Part shown: piece by piece, positions 50,630 to 57,401 of the stretch | Layout of the letters: each line of letters begins with the position of its first letter | Numbering within the stretch: position 1 is the stretch's first letter | NCBI RefSeq assembly: GCF_042650645.1 | Contig: NZ_JBHSBI010000034.1 | Location: 66,588-130,587, forward strand | Length of the DNA: 64,000 bases | From: Nonomuraea purpurea | Lineage (GTDB): Bacteria > Actinomycetota > Actinomycetes > Streptosporangiales > Streptosporangiaceae | Direction: 5' to 3' | Position numbers and translations under genes: made by a program | Notes under the pieces: model-generated | What the model was told of the DNA's origin: nothing | What the model saw: only the letters and a program-made list of their open reading frames with translations | Database searches by the model: none

Positions 50630-50987
50630 CTCGGAAGTACGGCGCGAGCCTTTCGCGGGTCAGAGAAATCAAGATCCGCGTTCCAGTCATCTCGGCTGAA
50701 CCCGCACCTGGAACAGCGATCACCGGCATCGTTTCAGCCCGTCTGGGGGCTCGGGGACTGCCGCCCCGAACCCCTGCATGGCGAGACCATCGCCCCGTCC
50801 AGCGGGTGCGCGGGCTGGTGCCTGCGGGGGTGGCACGTGTCCATGAGGGCCGCCTACTCGACCAGAACGAAATGGGATCATGATGTGATCTCCGCTTTCG
50901 GGCCGTTTGGCCACCCTTTCTGCGATGAGTTCCGGCGCTCCATCGGGTCTCCACTCTGGACGACCTCAACAACCAAGGAGGAGTTTC
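50630..50987. other. Intergenic region with a terminator-like hairpin
   Basis: About 358 bases without a convincing gene. GGGG-CT-CGGGG (50746-50756) can pair with CCCCG-AA-CCCC (50764-50774) to form a hairpin with one internal 2x2 mismatch, a likely terminator for the kinase-like gene. AAGGAGG just before 50988 is the ribosome-binding site of the next gene. Confidence 0.45.
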
Positions 50988-51542
50988 ATGGGCAAGATCA
51001 TCTACTGGATGAACACCTCGATCGACGGCTACATCGAGGATCCCAATGGCGGCCTGGACTTCCATGACCCGGGCGAGGATTTCCACCAGGCGGCGAGCGA
51101 CCACGTTCGCCGGACCGCGGCGTTCCTGTTCGGGAGGCGGCTGTATGAGGCGATGGAAAGGCCCTGGACGCAGGACCTCGGCAAGGAAGGCGCCCCGGCT
51201 TTCGAGCGGGAGTTCGCCCAGTTCTACAAGGAGACGCCGCGGTACGTCTTCTCCGACACCCTCCAGACCGTCCCCGAAGGAGTCACGATCGTCCGTCGCA
51301 AGGACGCCGTGTCCGCGGCGACGCGCCTCAAGCAGGAGATCGACGGCACCCTCCAACTCGGCGGCCCCGAACTGGCCGTCTCCCTGCTGGACCTGATCGA
51401 CGAGTTCTGGGTGTACGCGTTCCCCGTGATCGTCGGGGGCGGCAAGCCGTACCTGCCTGTGGAAAAGGGACTGCAGCTGCGCCTGGTCGAGCACCGTTCC
51501 TTCGCCTCGGGAATCATGTTCCGGCGCTACACACGGTCCTGA
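50988..51542 (+). CDS. Dihydrofolate reductase-family (RibD C-terminal-like) protein
   Basis: A 184-residue protein, ATG 50988 with AAGGAGGAG upstream. MGKIIYWMNTSIDGYIEDPNGGLDF, AFLFGRRLYEAM, PRYVFSDTL and LQLGGPELAVSLLDLIDEFWVYAFPVIVGGGKPYL are the RibD_C fold found in numerous actinobacterial reductases of unknown substrate. It probably uses NADPH. Confidence 0.9.
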   Translation: MGKIIYWMNTSIDGYIEDPNGGLDFHDPGEDFHQAASDHVRRTAAFLFGRRLYEAMERPWTQDLGKEGAPAFEREFAQFYKETPRYVFSDTLQTVPEGVTIVRRKDAVSAATRLKQEIDGTLQLGGPELAVSLLDLIDEFWVYAFPVIVGGGKPYLPVEKGLQLRLVEHRSFASGIMFRRYTRS

Positions 51543-51751
51543 CCGGCCCAGGAGCGGATCCGCGCGGGCGTACCCACGAGGGGCCGCCCGTGCACGATCC
51601 CAGACGAAGTGGCGTCCGCGTCACTGAACCCGTCACCACCTTGCACAGGTTCGCGCGAACGACGAGCTCGCTGACCAGGAAGGCGGCGGCGTTGGCGGTC
51701 TTCGCAAGGTCTCCTCTGGGGCGGCGGCCTTCAAGCTCGGATCCCTAGATC

Positions 51752-51787
51752 TTGACGCTGCAGCGCGCCGCTTTGACTATCGGTGAA
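51752..51787 (+). promoter_or_regulatory. Probable leaderless promoter of the MccB-like operon
   Basis: TTGACG at 51752-51757 and GACTAT at 51775-51780 are spaced 17 bases apart. The A of the ATG at 51787 is seven bases past the -10 element, the usual distance to +1, and no Shine-Dalgarno is present, so transcription probably starts at the start codon. Inferred from position only. Confidence 0.4.
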
Positions 51788-52848
51788 TGCGCCTTCCCCG
51801 TGTCAAACCCGAGCACGCTCCGTACCAGCTCAGCGACGGCACCATCCGCCTCGGCGGTGCCTTGCACGGAATAGCGTCGGAGATCACGGATGTCGACGGC
51901 TGGGCGTGGGCCGCCTTGATGCTCATGAACGGCACTCGTTCCCCCACGGAGATCGCCTCCGGACTTCGCTCCAGCTTCCCCGCCCTGACCGCCGAGGACG
52001 CCGAAGACATCGTCGCGACCCTCCTGTCCTCCGGCCACGTGGAAGAGGCCGCCCCCGGCCCATGCCAAGAGCTGACCGAGCAGGAAAAGGAACGCCATAG
52101 CCGCAGCAGGGACTACTTCCGCTGGGTGGATCTCACCCCGCGTGACCACGGTTGGGAACCGCAGGTGCGGATCAAGGCTGCTCGAGTGCTGGTGCTCGGC
52201 CTGGGCGGGACTGGCAGCCACGCGGCCTGGTCGCTGGCCGCCGCAGGAGTGGGCCGGCTGCACCTGGTGGATCCCGACGTCGTCGAGTTGTCGAACCTCA
52301 ACCGGCAGATGCTCTACACCGAAGCGGACATCGGCCGGCCCAAGACCGAAGTGGCGCTGGAGCGGCTGCGCCAGGTCAATTCCGGTGTCGAGATCACCGT
52401 GGAGAGGTCGACGGTCGCCAGTTCCGAGCAACTGGCAAGCCTGGTCGACGGTTTCGACGTCTTGGCGCTGTGCGCCGATCGGCCGCGCGAGCCGTCCGGC
52501 ATCCAGACCTGGGCCAATCGCGCGTGCGCGAAGGCGGGGATCTCGTGGGTGAGCGGCGGGTACAACGGTCCTCTCGTCAGCGTGGGGGTTTTCGGCCCCG
52601 GCGGACCGTGTTATGCATGCGTACGCGCCGGAATCCCGCCGCAGCCCGGCGCCGACTACGCCTGGCCCGGTGTGACCGGCGCGTCCGCGGGGTTGTCCGG
52701 GCATCTGGTCGCGCACGATGTCCTGGCGCTTGTGACCGGGACCATGGCCACACCGCCGGGCTACTTTCACGGGGTGACGATGCTGGACCCGGACGGGCAC
52801 GTGTACGCCCGTTATCCATCGAGGCCCCAGTGCGAAATCTGCTCTTGA
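51787..52848 (+). CDS. MccB-like E1-type (ThiF-fold) adenylyltransferase, probable RiPP enzyme
   Basis: A 353-residue protein; MccB of microcin C has 350. The first ~90 residues look like a PqqD/RRE-type peptide-binding domain (SDGTIRLGGALHGIASEI, MNGTRSPTEIASGLRSSFPALT). The ThiF-fold domain has the nucleotide loop GLGGTGSH at 138-145, D162/D164, NLNRQ at 170-174 with adenylation Arg, K186 in RPKTEV, D231 in CADRPRE, and two zinc CxxC pairs (C275/C278, C349/C352). The NLNRQ-L-E-D-G-KTEV block and SGGYN...VGVFGPGGPCYAC closely parallel MccB rather than MoeB/UBA. No catalytic Cys for thiolation is evident. It heads an operon with a 40-residue peptide ending in Asn; adenylation of that peptide's C-terminus is inferred, not shown. 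Confidence 0.8.
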   Translation: MRLPRVKPEHAPYQLSDGTIRLGGALHGIASEITDVDGWAWAALMLMNGTRSPTEIASGLRSSFPALTAEDAEDIVATLLSSGHVEEAAPGPCQELTEQEKERHSRSRDYFRWVDLTPRDHGWEPQVRIKAARVLVLGLGGTGSHAAWSLAAAGVGRLHLVDPDVVELSNLNRQMLYTEADIGRPKTEVALERLRQVNSGVEITVERSTVASSEQLASLVDGFDVLALCADRPREPSGIQTWANRACAKAGISWVSGGYNGPLVSVGVFGPGGPCYACVRAGIPPQPGADYAWPGVTGASAGLSGHLVAHDVLALVTGTMATPPGYFHGVTMLDPDGHVYARYPSRPQCEICS

Positions 52849-52911
52849 TGCTTGACCGAAGAGATCATACTGTCGCAGTTACCGTTCCCAACCCGATTGG
52901 TAAGGAGTGTC

Positions 52912-53034
52912 ATGGGTAACACACCCTCCCAGGAACCACAGCAGGAGCGGAAGCCGCGTAAGAAGATCGTCGTTCGCAGGCTGGAAAAGATCGAGCCCAC
53001 CGCGTCGACTCCCAGCGCAGGCGCCTCAAACTGA
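52912..53034 (+). CDS. Candidate RiPP precursor peptide, 40 residues, C-terminal Asn
   Basis: ATG 52912 with AAGGAG at 52902-52907. The peptide has a Gln/Pro-rich start (MGNTPSQEPQQERKPR), a basic strand-like middle (KKIVVRRLEKIE) and a small, uncharged tail (PTASTPSAGASN) ending in Asn. The KIVVRRLEKIE segment is the type of strand that docks onto RRE/PqqD domains. In microcin C the precursor MccA (MRTGNAN) also ends in Asn and is adenylated there by MccB. Size, position right after the MccB-like gene and the following hairpin support a precursor role. It has no Cys and no lanthionine or lasso signature. Inference, no homolog was searched. Confidence 0.7.
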   Translation: MGNTPSQEPQQERKPRKKIVVRRLEKIEPTASTPSAGASN

Positions 53035-53039
53035 TCTAC

Positions 53040-53065
53040 GTGCGGGCAGGGCAACCTGCCCGCAC
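53040..53065 (+). terminator. Perfect GCAA-loop hairpin between precursor and next gene
   Basis: GTGCGGGCAGG at 53040-53050 pairs perfectly with CCTGCCCGCAC at 53055-53065 around a GCAA (GNRA) tetraloop. It begins five bases after the precursor stop and ends four bases before the AGGAGG site of the next gene. No T-tract follows, so it is likelier a processing or attenuation structure that favours precursor over downstream genes than a full terminator. Confidence 0.7.
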
Positions 53066-53078
53066 CCCAGGAGGCGTG

Positions 53079-53663
53079 ATGAATAACGTTCTGAGCCGCT
53101 TGCGGAACGTGCCCGCCAAGGCGATGAACGCGGCCGAGTACGGGGCCGACTTTGCCAGGGAGTTCGAACGCGCCAGCGGGGTCCTGTGGAAACTTGAACG
53201 TGCCCAGAATTTCGACGAGGGGGATCTGTCCAGCTACCTGGCGATGCTCGATGGCGACTGGAACCGCGCAATGGAATTGGCGGATCAGATGCGTCCCGGA
53301 TTTCGTGCCGACAATCCCGACCTGATGGACTTCCGGCGGATCAGAGTAGTTGAGGAGCCGTTCTCTCAGTACGTCCGCTGGGAGCTCGCGTTGCTCTCCA
53401 TGCGCGCCGATGAGGGCGAGAACAGCAGGGTGGTACCCGTCTCGGCGGTGCACCCGCACGAGGCCGAGGGCCCCGTGCCCGAGCTGGTGCTGTTCAACCC
53501 GGCCCTGCTCTACGAAGTGCTCTACGACGAGACTGGGAAGCACACCGGCGCACGCAAGATCACCGACCCTGAGGTCGTCGAGCCCTGTATACCGGTCCTG
53601 GCAGGCATCTTCGAGAAGGGCGAGGACCTGCGCACCTACTGCGCCAGGATGAGGGTGGCTTGA
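53079..53663 (+). CDS. DUF6879-like protein in the RiPP operon
   Basis: A 194-residue soluble protein from ATG 53079 with AGGAGG at 53070-53075. YGADFAREFERASGVLWKLERAQNFDEGDLSSYLAML, then FRRIRVVEEPFSQYVRWELALLSMRADEGENSRVVPVSAV and PELVLFNPALLYEVLYDETGKHTGARKITDPEVVEPC follow the strand/helix order of DUF6879 proteins, in which RVRVV-EPLSDYIRFE and a late D-D-RL-A motif are conserved. DUF6879 genes commonly sit beside Scr1-type XRE regulators; use inside a RiPP operon is unusual. Its stop overlaps the next start. Confidence 0.6.
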   Translation: MNNVLSRLRNVPAKAMNAAEYGADFAREFERASGVLWKLERAQNFDEGDLSSYLAMLDGDWNRAMELADQMRPGFRADNPDLMDFRRIRVVEEPFSQYVRWELALLSMRADEGENSRVVPVSAVHPHEAEGPVPELVLFNPALLYEVLYDETGKHTGARKITDPEVVEPCIPVLAGIFEKGEDLRTYCARMRVA

Positions 53664-54868
53664 CGGTCGCCTTCCACCGCCTCGGTGTCCGCCGCGATGG
53701 CGACGAGTGGATCGTCGGGCGGGTGGATTCGGGTGACTTCGTGGCCGTCCCCGAGGAAGGACTCCTGGCCATTCGCCTGCTGCAGCAGGGGATGGGCATC
53801 GAGCAGGTCCGTGTCCGCCTACTGGAGGAGACCGGCACCGACCTCGACCTGGACGACTTCGTCGCCGACCTGTCGGAAGCGGGTCTGGTGGCCGAGGTCG
53901 AGGGCCACCCCGTACCAAGCCCGCCGCAACTGCGGCCGACCTTCCCCTGGCTCCAGCCGCGGCACTTGCGCTGGGCGCTGCATCCCGCGCTGCACCTGGC
54001 ACTGTCGGTCCCGATCGGGGCAGGAATCGCCTGCCTGGCCTTACGTCCCGCGATCTTCCCGAGCTGGGAAACGATCTTCTGGAGTGACCACGGCACCGTC
54101 GTACTGCTGACCTGGGCAGCGCTCGCGTGGCTGACGACCGGACTCCACGAACTGACTCATTTGGTCACCGCCCGGGCCGCCGGGGTGCCCGCGCGGATGA
54201 GCCTTGGTACGCGCCTGCAGTTCCTGGTGGCCCAGACCGATGTCTCGGGCATATGGCTGGCGCCGACACGGACCCGCGTCACCGTCTACCTGTCCGGTAT
54301 AGCCGTCGACCTGGCGATCTGCGGCATGGCCCTGACCTGGGCGTTCATCGTGGGGCCGAACCCGCTCACCTCCTGGATCACGCTCATCCAGGCGCTACGC
54401 CTGGCCAATCAGCTCCTGGTGTTCATGCGTACCGACCTGTACTTTCTCCTGCAGGACGTCTCCGGCTGCCGGAACCTGTACGGAAACGGCGCTGCCTATG
54501 TGCGTGGCCTCCTGCGGGGCAGGCGAAACACGCTGGCCGTGCTACCGCCACGCGAGCGAGTCAGCGTACGCCTCTATGCGATGCTCCAGAGCGTTGGCAC
54601 CCTCGCCTGCCTGGCATTCGCGGTGCTGGTGACGCTGCCGCTGGTGGTCACTTTGATCGCGCACTCGGTCCAGGACCTGCTAGGAGCGGAAGAACCGTGG
54701 GCGATGGCCGAGGCACTCGTGGTGCTCGCGCTCGTCATCATTCCGGATCTGCTGTGGGCCCGCGCGTGGTGGCGCAGACACGGACGGCGGGTCAGACAAG
54801 CGGTAGCGGCAGTGGGATCCGCGTTGCGAGCCCGATCTGAGATTAATGATCGTTATGAAATGCGATGA
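53660..54868 (+). CDS. PqqD-like domain fused to M50-like membrane metallopeptidase (YydH-like)
   Basis: A 402-residue protein starting at TTG 53660, coupled to the previous gene (TTGA). The N-terminal ~85 residues (VAFHRLGVRRDGDEWIVGRVDSGDFVAVPEEGLLAIRLLQQGMGIEQVRVRL) are PqqD-like. Several helices follow; the zinc motif is H163-E164-x-x-H167 (GLHELTHLVTARAAGVPAR). The family's second site is MRTDLYFLLQDVSGCRNL, resembling the MRTDGYYLLxDLxGxxNL of peptide zinc metalloproteases of RiPP clusters such as YydH. It probably binds the leader with its PqqD-like domain and cuts or exports the modified peptide. Inference from motifs and context. Confidence 0.7.
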   Translation: MTVAFHRLGVRRDGDEWIVGRVDSGDFVAVPEEGLLAIRLLQQGMGIEQVRVRLLEETGTDLDLDDFVADLSEAGLVAEVEGHPVPSPPQLRPTFPWLQPRHLRWALHPALHLALSVPIGAGIACLALRPAIFPSWETIFWSDHGTVVLLTWAALAWLTTGLHELTHLVTARAAGVPARMSLGTRLQFLVAQTDVSGIWLAPTRTRVTVYLSGIAVDLAICGMALTWAFIVGPNPLTSWITLIQALRLANQLLVFMRTDLYFLLQDVSGCRNLYGNGAAYVRGLLRGRRNTLAVLPPRERVSVRLYAMLQSVGTLACLAFAVLVTLPLVVTLIAHSVQDLLGAEEPWAMAEALVVLALVIIPDLLWARAWWRRHGRRVRQAVAAVGSALRARSEINDRYEMR

Positions 54869-54902
54869 ATTATCCGCACCTGCCCGCGTCTTTGCTGGTC
54901 GG

Positions 54903-55061
54903 TCACCGGCTGCTACGTCCGGAACGGCGTGTCGTGGACGTAGCCAACTGCTTCTCGACCTTGGCCAGGCATTCCGAGAGGTCCCGCGCAGCGACGCGCA
55001 GCTCGGCCAGCTTGCCGCCGGCACGACCGATATCGTCGGCGCCTCCTACGAGGATCTTCAT
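54903..55061 (-). CDS. Small ORF convergent with the MccB-like operon
   Basis: A 52-residue frame starting MKILVGGADDIGRAGGKLAE, with GAGGG upstream of the ATG. A strand-helix opening is followed by a helix (LAELRVAARDLSECLAKVEKQLA) and a basic Ser/Arg-rich tail. No family recognised. It occupies the otherwise empty 308-base space between the operon end and merR. Codon use fits the region, but coding status is uncertain. Confidence 0.4.
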   Translation of the reverse strand: MKILVGGADDIGRAGGKLAELRVAARDLSECLAKVEKQLATSTTRRSGRSSR

Positions 55062-55176
55062 GCCCGACCCTCAACCGAGCCTTCGACACATACCGAGTGT
55101 CCGCCTGACCTGATTTCGTCGATGAGAAGTAGCAGCACCCGTCGGGCCTAAGCGGATCTGCTTACCCCCAATAGGC

Positions 55177-55572
55177 TCAGGGCGCACAATCTGGGACGTT
55201 GTCCCGTAAACCCAGACGGCCTTCGTAGATTGCCACCTTGTGAGTGATCAGCTTGAGGCACTCGTCGAGTTCATGCATCTGGGTGAGCACACGTTCCCGA
55301 TGTTCGCGCAACACCTCCAGCCGTTCCACCTCGTTGCCTTCGCCCGTCCTAACAAGCTCGGTGTAGCGCCGAATGTCGGTCAGGGGCATGCCGGAGGCTC
55401 GCAGCCGGATGCACACGCCCAGCCAGTCGACGTCACCCTCGTTGTAGACCCGGTGCCCTGCGGTGCCCCGCCGTACCGGCTGGGCCAGCAGCCCCTCCCG
55501 CTCGTAGAACCGGAGTGTGTGCACGCTGAGCCCGGTGCGTTCGGCGACCTGGCCGATGCTCAAACCCGACAT
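55177..55572 (-). CDS. MerR-family transcriptional regulator
   Basis: A 131-residue protein. The N-terminal wing-helix reads LSIGQVAERTGLSVHTLRFYEREGLL...RRGTAGHRVYNEGDVDWLGVCIRLRASGMPLTDIRRYTELV; a coiled-coil follows (NEVERLEVLREHRERVLTQMHELDECLKLITHKVAIYE). It is the redox/unknown-ligand subgroup common beside reductases. The divergent gene is an aldo/keto reductase, and the spacer contains a MerR-type promoter. Confidence 0.92.
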   Translation of the reverse strand: MSGLSIGQVAERTGLSVHTLRFYEREGLLAQPVRRGTAGHRVYNEGDVDWLGVCIRLRASGMPLTDIRRYTELVRTGEGNEVERLEVLREHRERVLTQMHELDECLKLITHKVAIYEGRLGLRDNVPDCAP

Positions 55573-55582
55573 GTGGCCCAGT

Positions 55583-55613
55583 TTGACCTAGAGTCGGCTC
55601 TAGATTCTACGGT
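55583..55613 (+). promoter_or_regulatory. MerR-type promoter of the aldo/keto reductase gene
   Basis: TTGACC at 55583-55588 and TACGGT at 55608-55613 are separated by 19 bases, the extended spacer typical of MerR-activated promoters. CTAGAG (55588-55593) and CTCTAG (55598-55603) form a perfect dyad within it, placed as MerR operators are. It reads toward the reductase gene at 55622. Confidence 0.65.
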
Positions 55614-55621
55614 TCCGAAGT

Positions 55622-56671
55622 ATGAGATATCGCATCCTCGGCGGCACTGGTATCGAGGTCAGCACCCACTGCCTCGGCACCATGATGTTCGGCTCGGTCG
55701 GCAACCCCGACCACGATGACAGCATCCGCATCATCCACACCGCTCTCGACCACGGGATCAACTTCGTCGACACCGCCGACATGTACTCGGCGGGCGAGTC
55801 CGAGGAGATCGTGGGCAAGGCGCTGCAGGGCCGGCGAGACGAGGTGGTGCTGTCGACGAAGGTGCACTTCCAGATGGGGGAAGGGCCCAACCGAAGCGGC
55901 AACTCGCGGCGCTGGATCATGCGCGAGGTCGAGGCGAGTCTCAAGCGGCTGCGCACCGACTGGATCGACCTCTACCAGATCCACCGCCCCGACCACCGGA
56001 CCGACATCGAGGAGACCCTCTCCGCACTGACCGATCTGGTACGGCAGGGCAAGATCCGGGCCTTCGGCAGCTCGGCCTTCCCGGCGCACGAGACGGTTGA
56101 GGCCTACCATGTGGCCCGGCAGCGCGGCTTGTACCGGTTCCGCACCGAGCAGCCGCCGTACAACATCCTGGCCCGCGGCATCGAGGGCGACGTCCTTCCC
56201 ACGGCGCAGCGGCTCGGCATGGGCGTGCTCACCTACAGCCCGCTGGGCTGGGGGTTCCTGACCGGCCGTTACCGCAAGGGGCAGCAGGTCGACATGTCGC
56301 AGGGCCGCGCCGCGCACGCGCCGGAACGGTTCGACCCGTCTATCCCGGTCAACGCAGCCAAGTTGGAGATCGTCGAGGAGCTGGTGAAACTGGCGGACGA
56401 GCTCGGCTGCTCCCTGCCGGCGCTGGCCGTCGCCTTCGTCGCCTCACACCCGGCGGTCACCTCGGTCATCCTCGGCCCGCGCACGATGGAGCAGTTGGAG
56501 GGCTTGCTGAAGGGCGCCTCGCTGGTACTCGACGACACCGTGCTCAACCGGATCGACGAACTCGTGCCGCCCGGCACCAACGTCTACCACCCTGTCGGTC
56601 TCTGGAGCCCCGCGCCCCTGACCGACCCCGCATTGCGCCGCCGCCCGCTCGGCGACCGCGCCGCGAGCTGA
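55622..56671 (+). CDS. Aldo/keto reductase (MerR-linked)
   Basis: A 349-residue NADPH-dependent reductase. All tetrad residues are seen: Asp and Tyr in FVDTADMYSAGESEE, Lys in VLSTKVHF and His in YQIHRPDHR. The C-terminal NADP site resembles YakC/PhdG-type members. GVLTYSPLGWGFLTGRY and AVTSVILGPRTMEQLEG are typical. Its promoter has MerR-type geometry, so it is likely induced through the divergent regulator, perhaps by an electrophile. Confidence 0.92.
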   Translation: MRYRILGGTGIEVSTHCLGTMMFGSVGNPDHDDSIRIIHTALDHGINFVDTADMYSAGESEEIVGKALQGRRDEVVLSTKVHFQMGEGPNRSGNSRRWIMREVEASLKRLRTDWIDLYQIHRPDHRTDIEETLSALTDLVRQGKIRAFGSSAFPAHETVEAYHVARQRGLYRFRTEQPPYNILARGIEGDVLPTAQRLGMGVLTYSPLGWGFLTGRYRKGQQVDMSQGRAAHAPERFDPSIPVNAAKLEIVEELVKLADELGCSLPALAVAFVASHPAVTSVILGPRTMEQLEGLLKGASLVLDDTVLNRIDELVPPGTNVYHPVGLWSPAPLTDPALRRRPLGDRAAS

Positions 56672-56732
56672 CCCAGAAAAGCTTCCGGTCCCGGGGAACT
56701 TCACGTGACATGATCCAGCCGGGACCGGCGGC

Positions 56733-56909
56733 TTACGCGGTGTGGGCCACGGCCGAGGCCAGAGCCTGCTCAATCGTGCGGGGGCCCACGCCGTACTACA
56801 GGGCCGATCGCGGCCACATGTGGTTGCCGTCGTGGTCGAGTCGTGTGCCCGCCTCGGCGGCTTCGTCGAGTAGCTCGACGGTGTTGTGGCGGTTGGGAGG
56901 GTGAACCAC
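56733..56909 (-). pseudogene. Small reading frame interrupted by an amber codon
   Basis: From GTG 56909 the frame reads PPNRHNTVELLDEAAEAGTR, LDHDGNHMWPRSAL, then TAG (56798-56796), then YGVGPRTIEQALASAVAHTA before TAA. The two halves read as one protein, so the amber codon probably broke it. The family was not identified. Most of the rest of the 730-base stretch between the reductase and the SUKH-like gene holds nothing recognisable, except the small frame at 57053. Confidence 0.4.
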
Positions 56910-57052
56910 ATCGCACTGCCTCTTGTCACGGGCTCAGTCCCCCTTCTGCTTGTCAACTGGTTCATCGTCGCCATGATCTTGGACGTGACTGCGCCTTTTT
57001 GTATGAGGGCGGCAACATAACGGAATGTGTTGGTGGGCTTTCAGAGGAAGAG

Positions 57053-57145
57053 ATGACCGCGGCATCGGGAGTGATCGCTCTGGCGCTGCTTGTCCTCCAG
57101 ATAGGGCTGATCGTCCTGGTGCGCCAACGCAACCGCGGATCGTAG
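57053..57145 (+). CDS. Possible 30-residue single-helix membrane peptide
   Basis: ATG 57053 with AGAGGAAGAG upstream. The peptide is one hydrophobic helix (SGVIALALLVLQIGLIVLV) ending in RQRNRGS. It could be a small membrane peptide; coding is uncertain, as such frames arise by chance. Confidence 0.35.
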   Translation: MTAASGVIALALLVLQIGLIVLVRQRNRGS

Positions 57146-57401
57146 CGGGGCCGCTTGCGTCCACTAATAGCCCAGCGACCAGCCCGTGAACTGGTGTTTC
57201 CCGTGCGACGTGCACATGCCGTCCACCTAACCGCTGCGACACTCTCCTGCGGTGCGGTTGGGCGGCACGGGGATCACGGTCTCGCCGGTGGTCAGCAGGC
57301 CGCGGACCAGGGCTCGAAAACGGAACCCGCAGATGAGAGGAAGGCGATTCGATCAAGTTCCATGGCTCCTGGCCTGCACGTACGGTGTCCGGGCGTGCGG
57401 C

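Noticed and set aside
51787..52848. Reading the E1 protein as a sulfur-carrier MoeB/ThiF or TOMM cyclodehydratase
   Set aside because: No ThiS/MoaD-like or YcaO gene is nearby, no sulfurtransferase domain is fused, and the motif pattern resembles MccB; not excluded without a tree.
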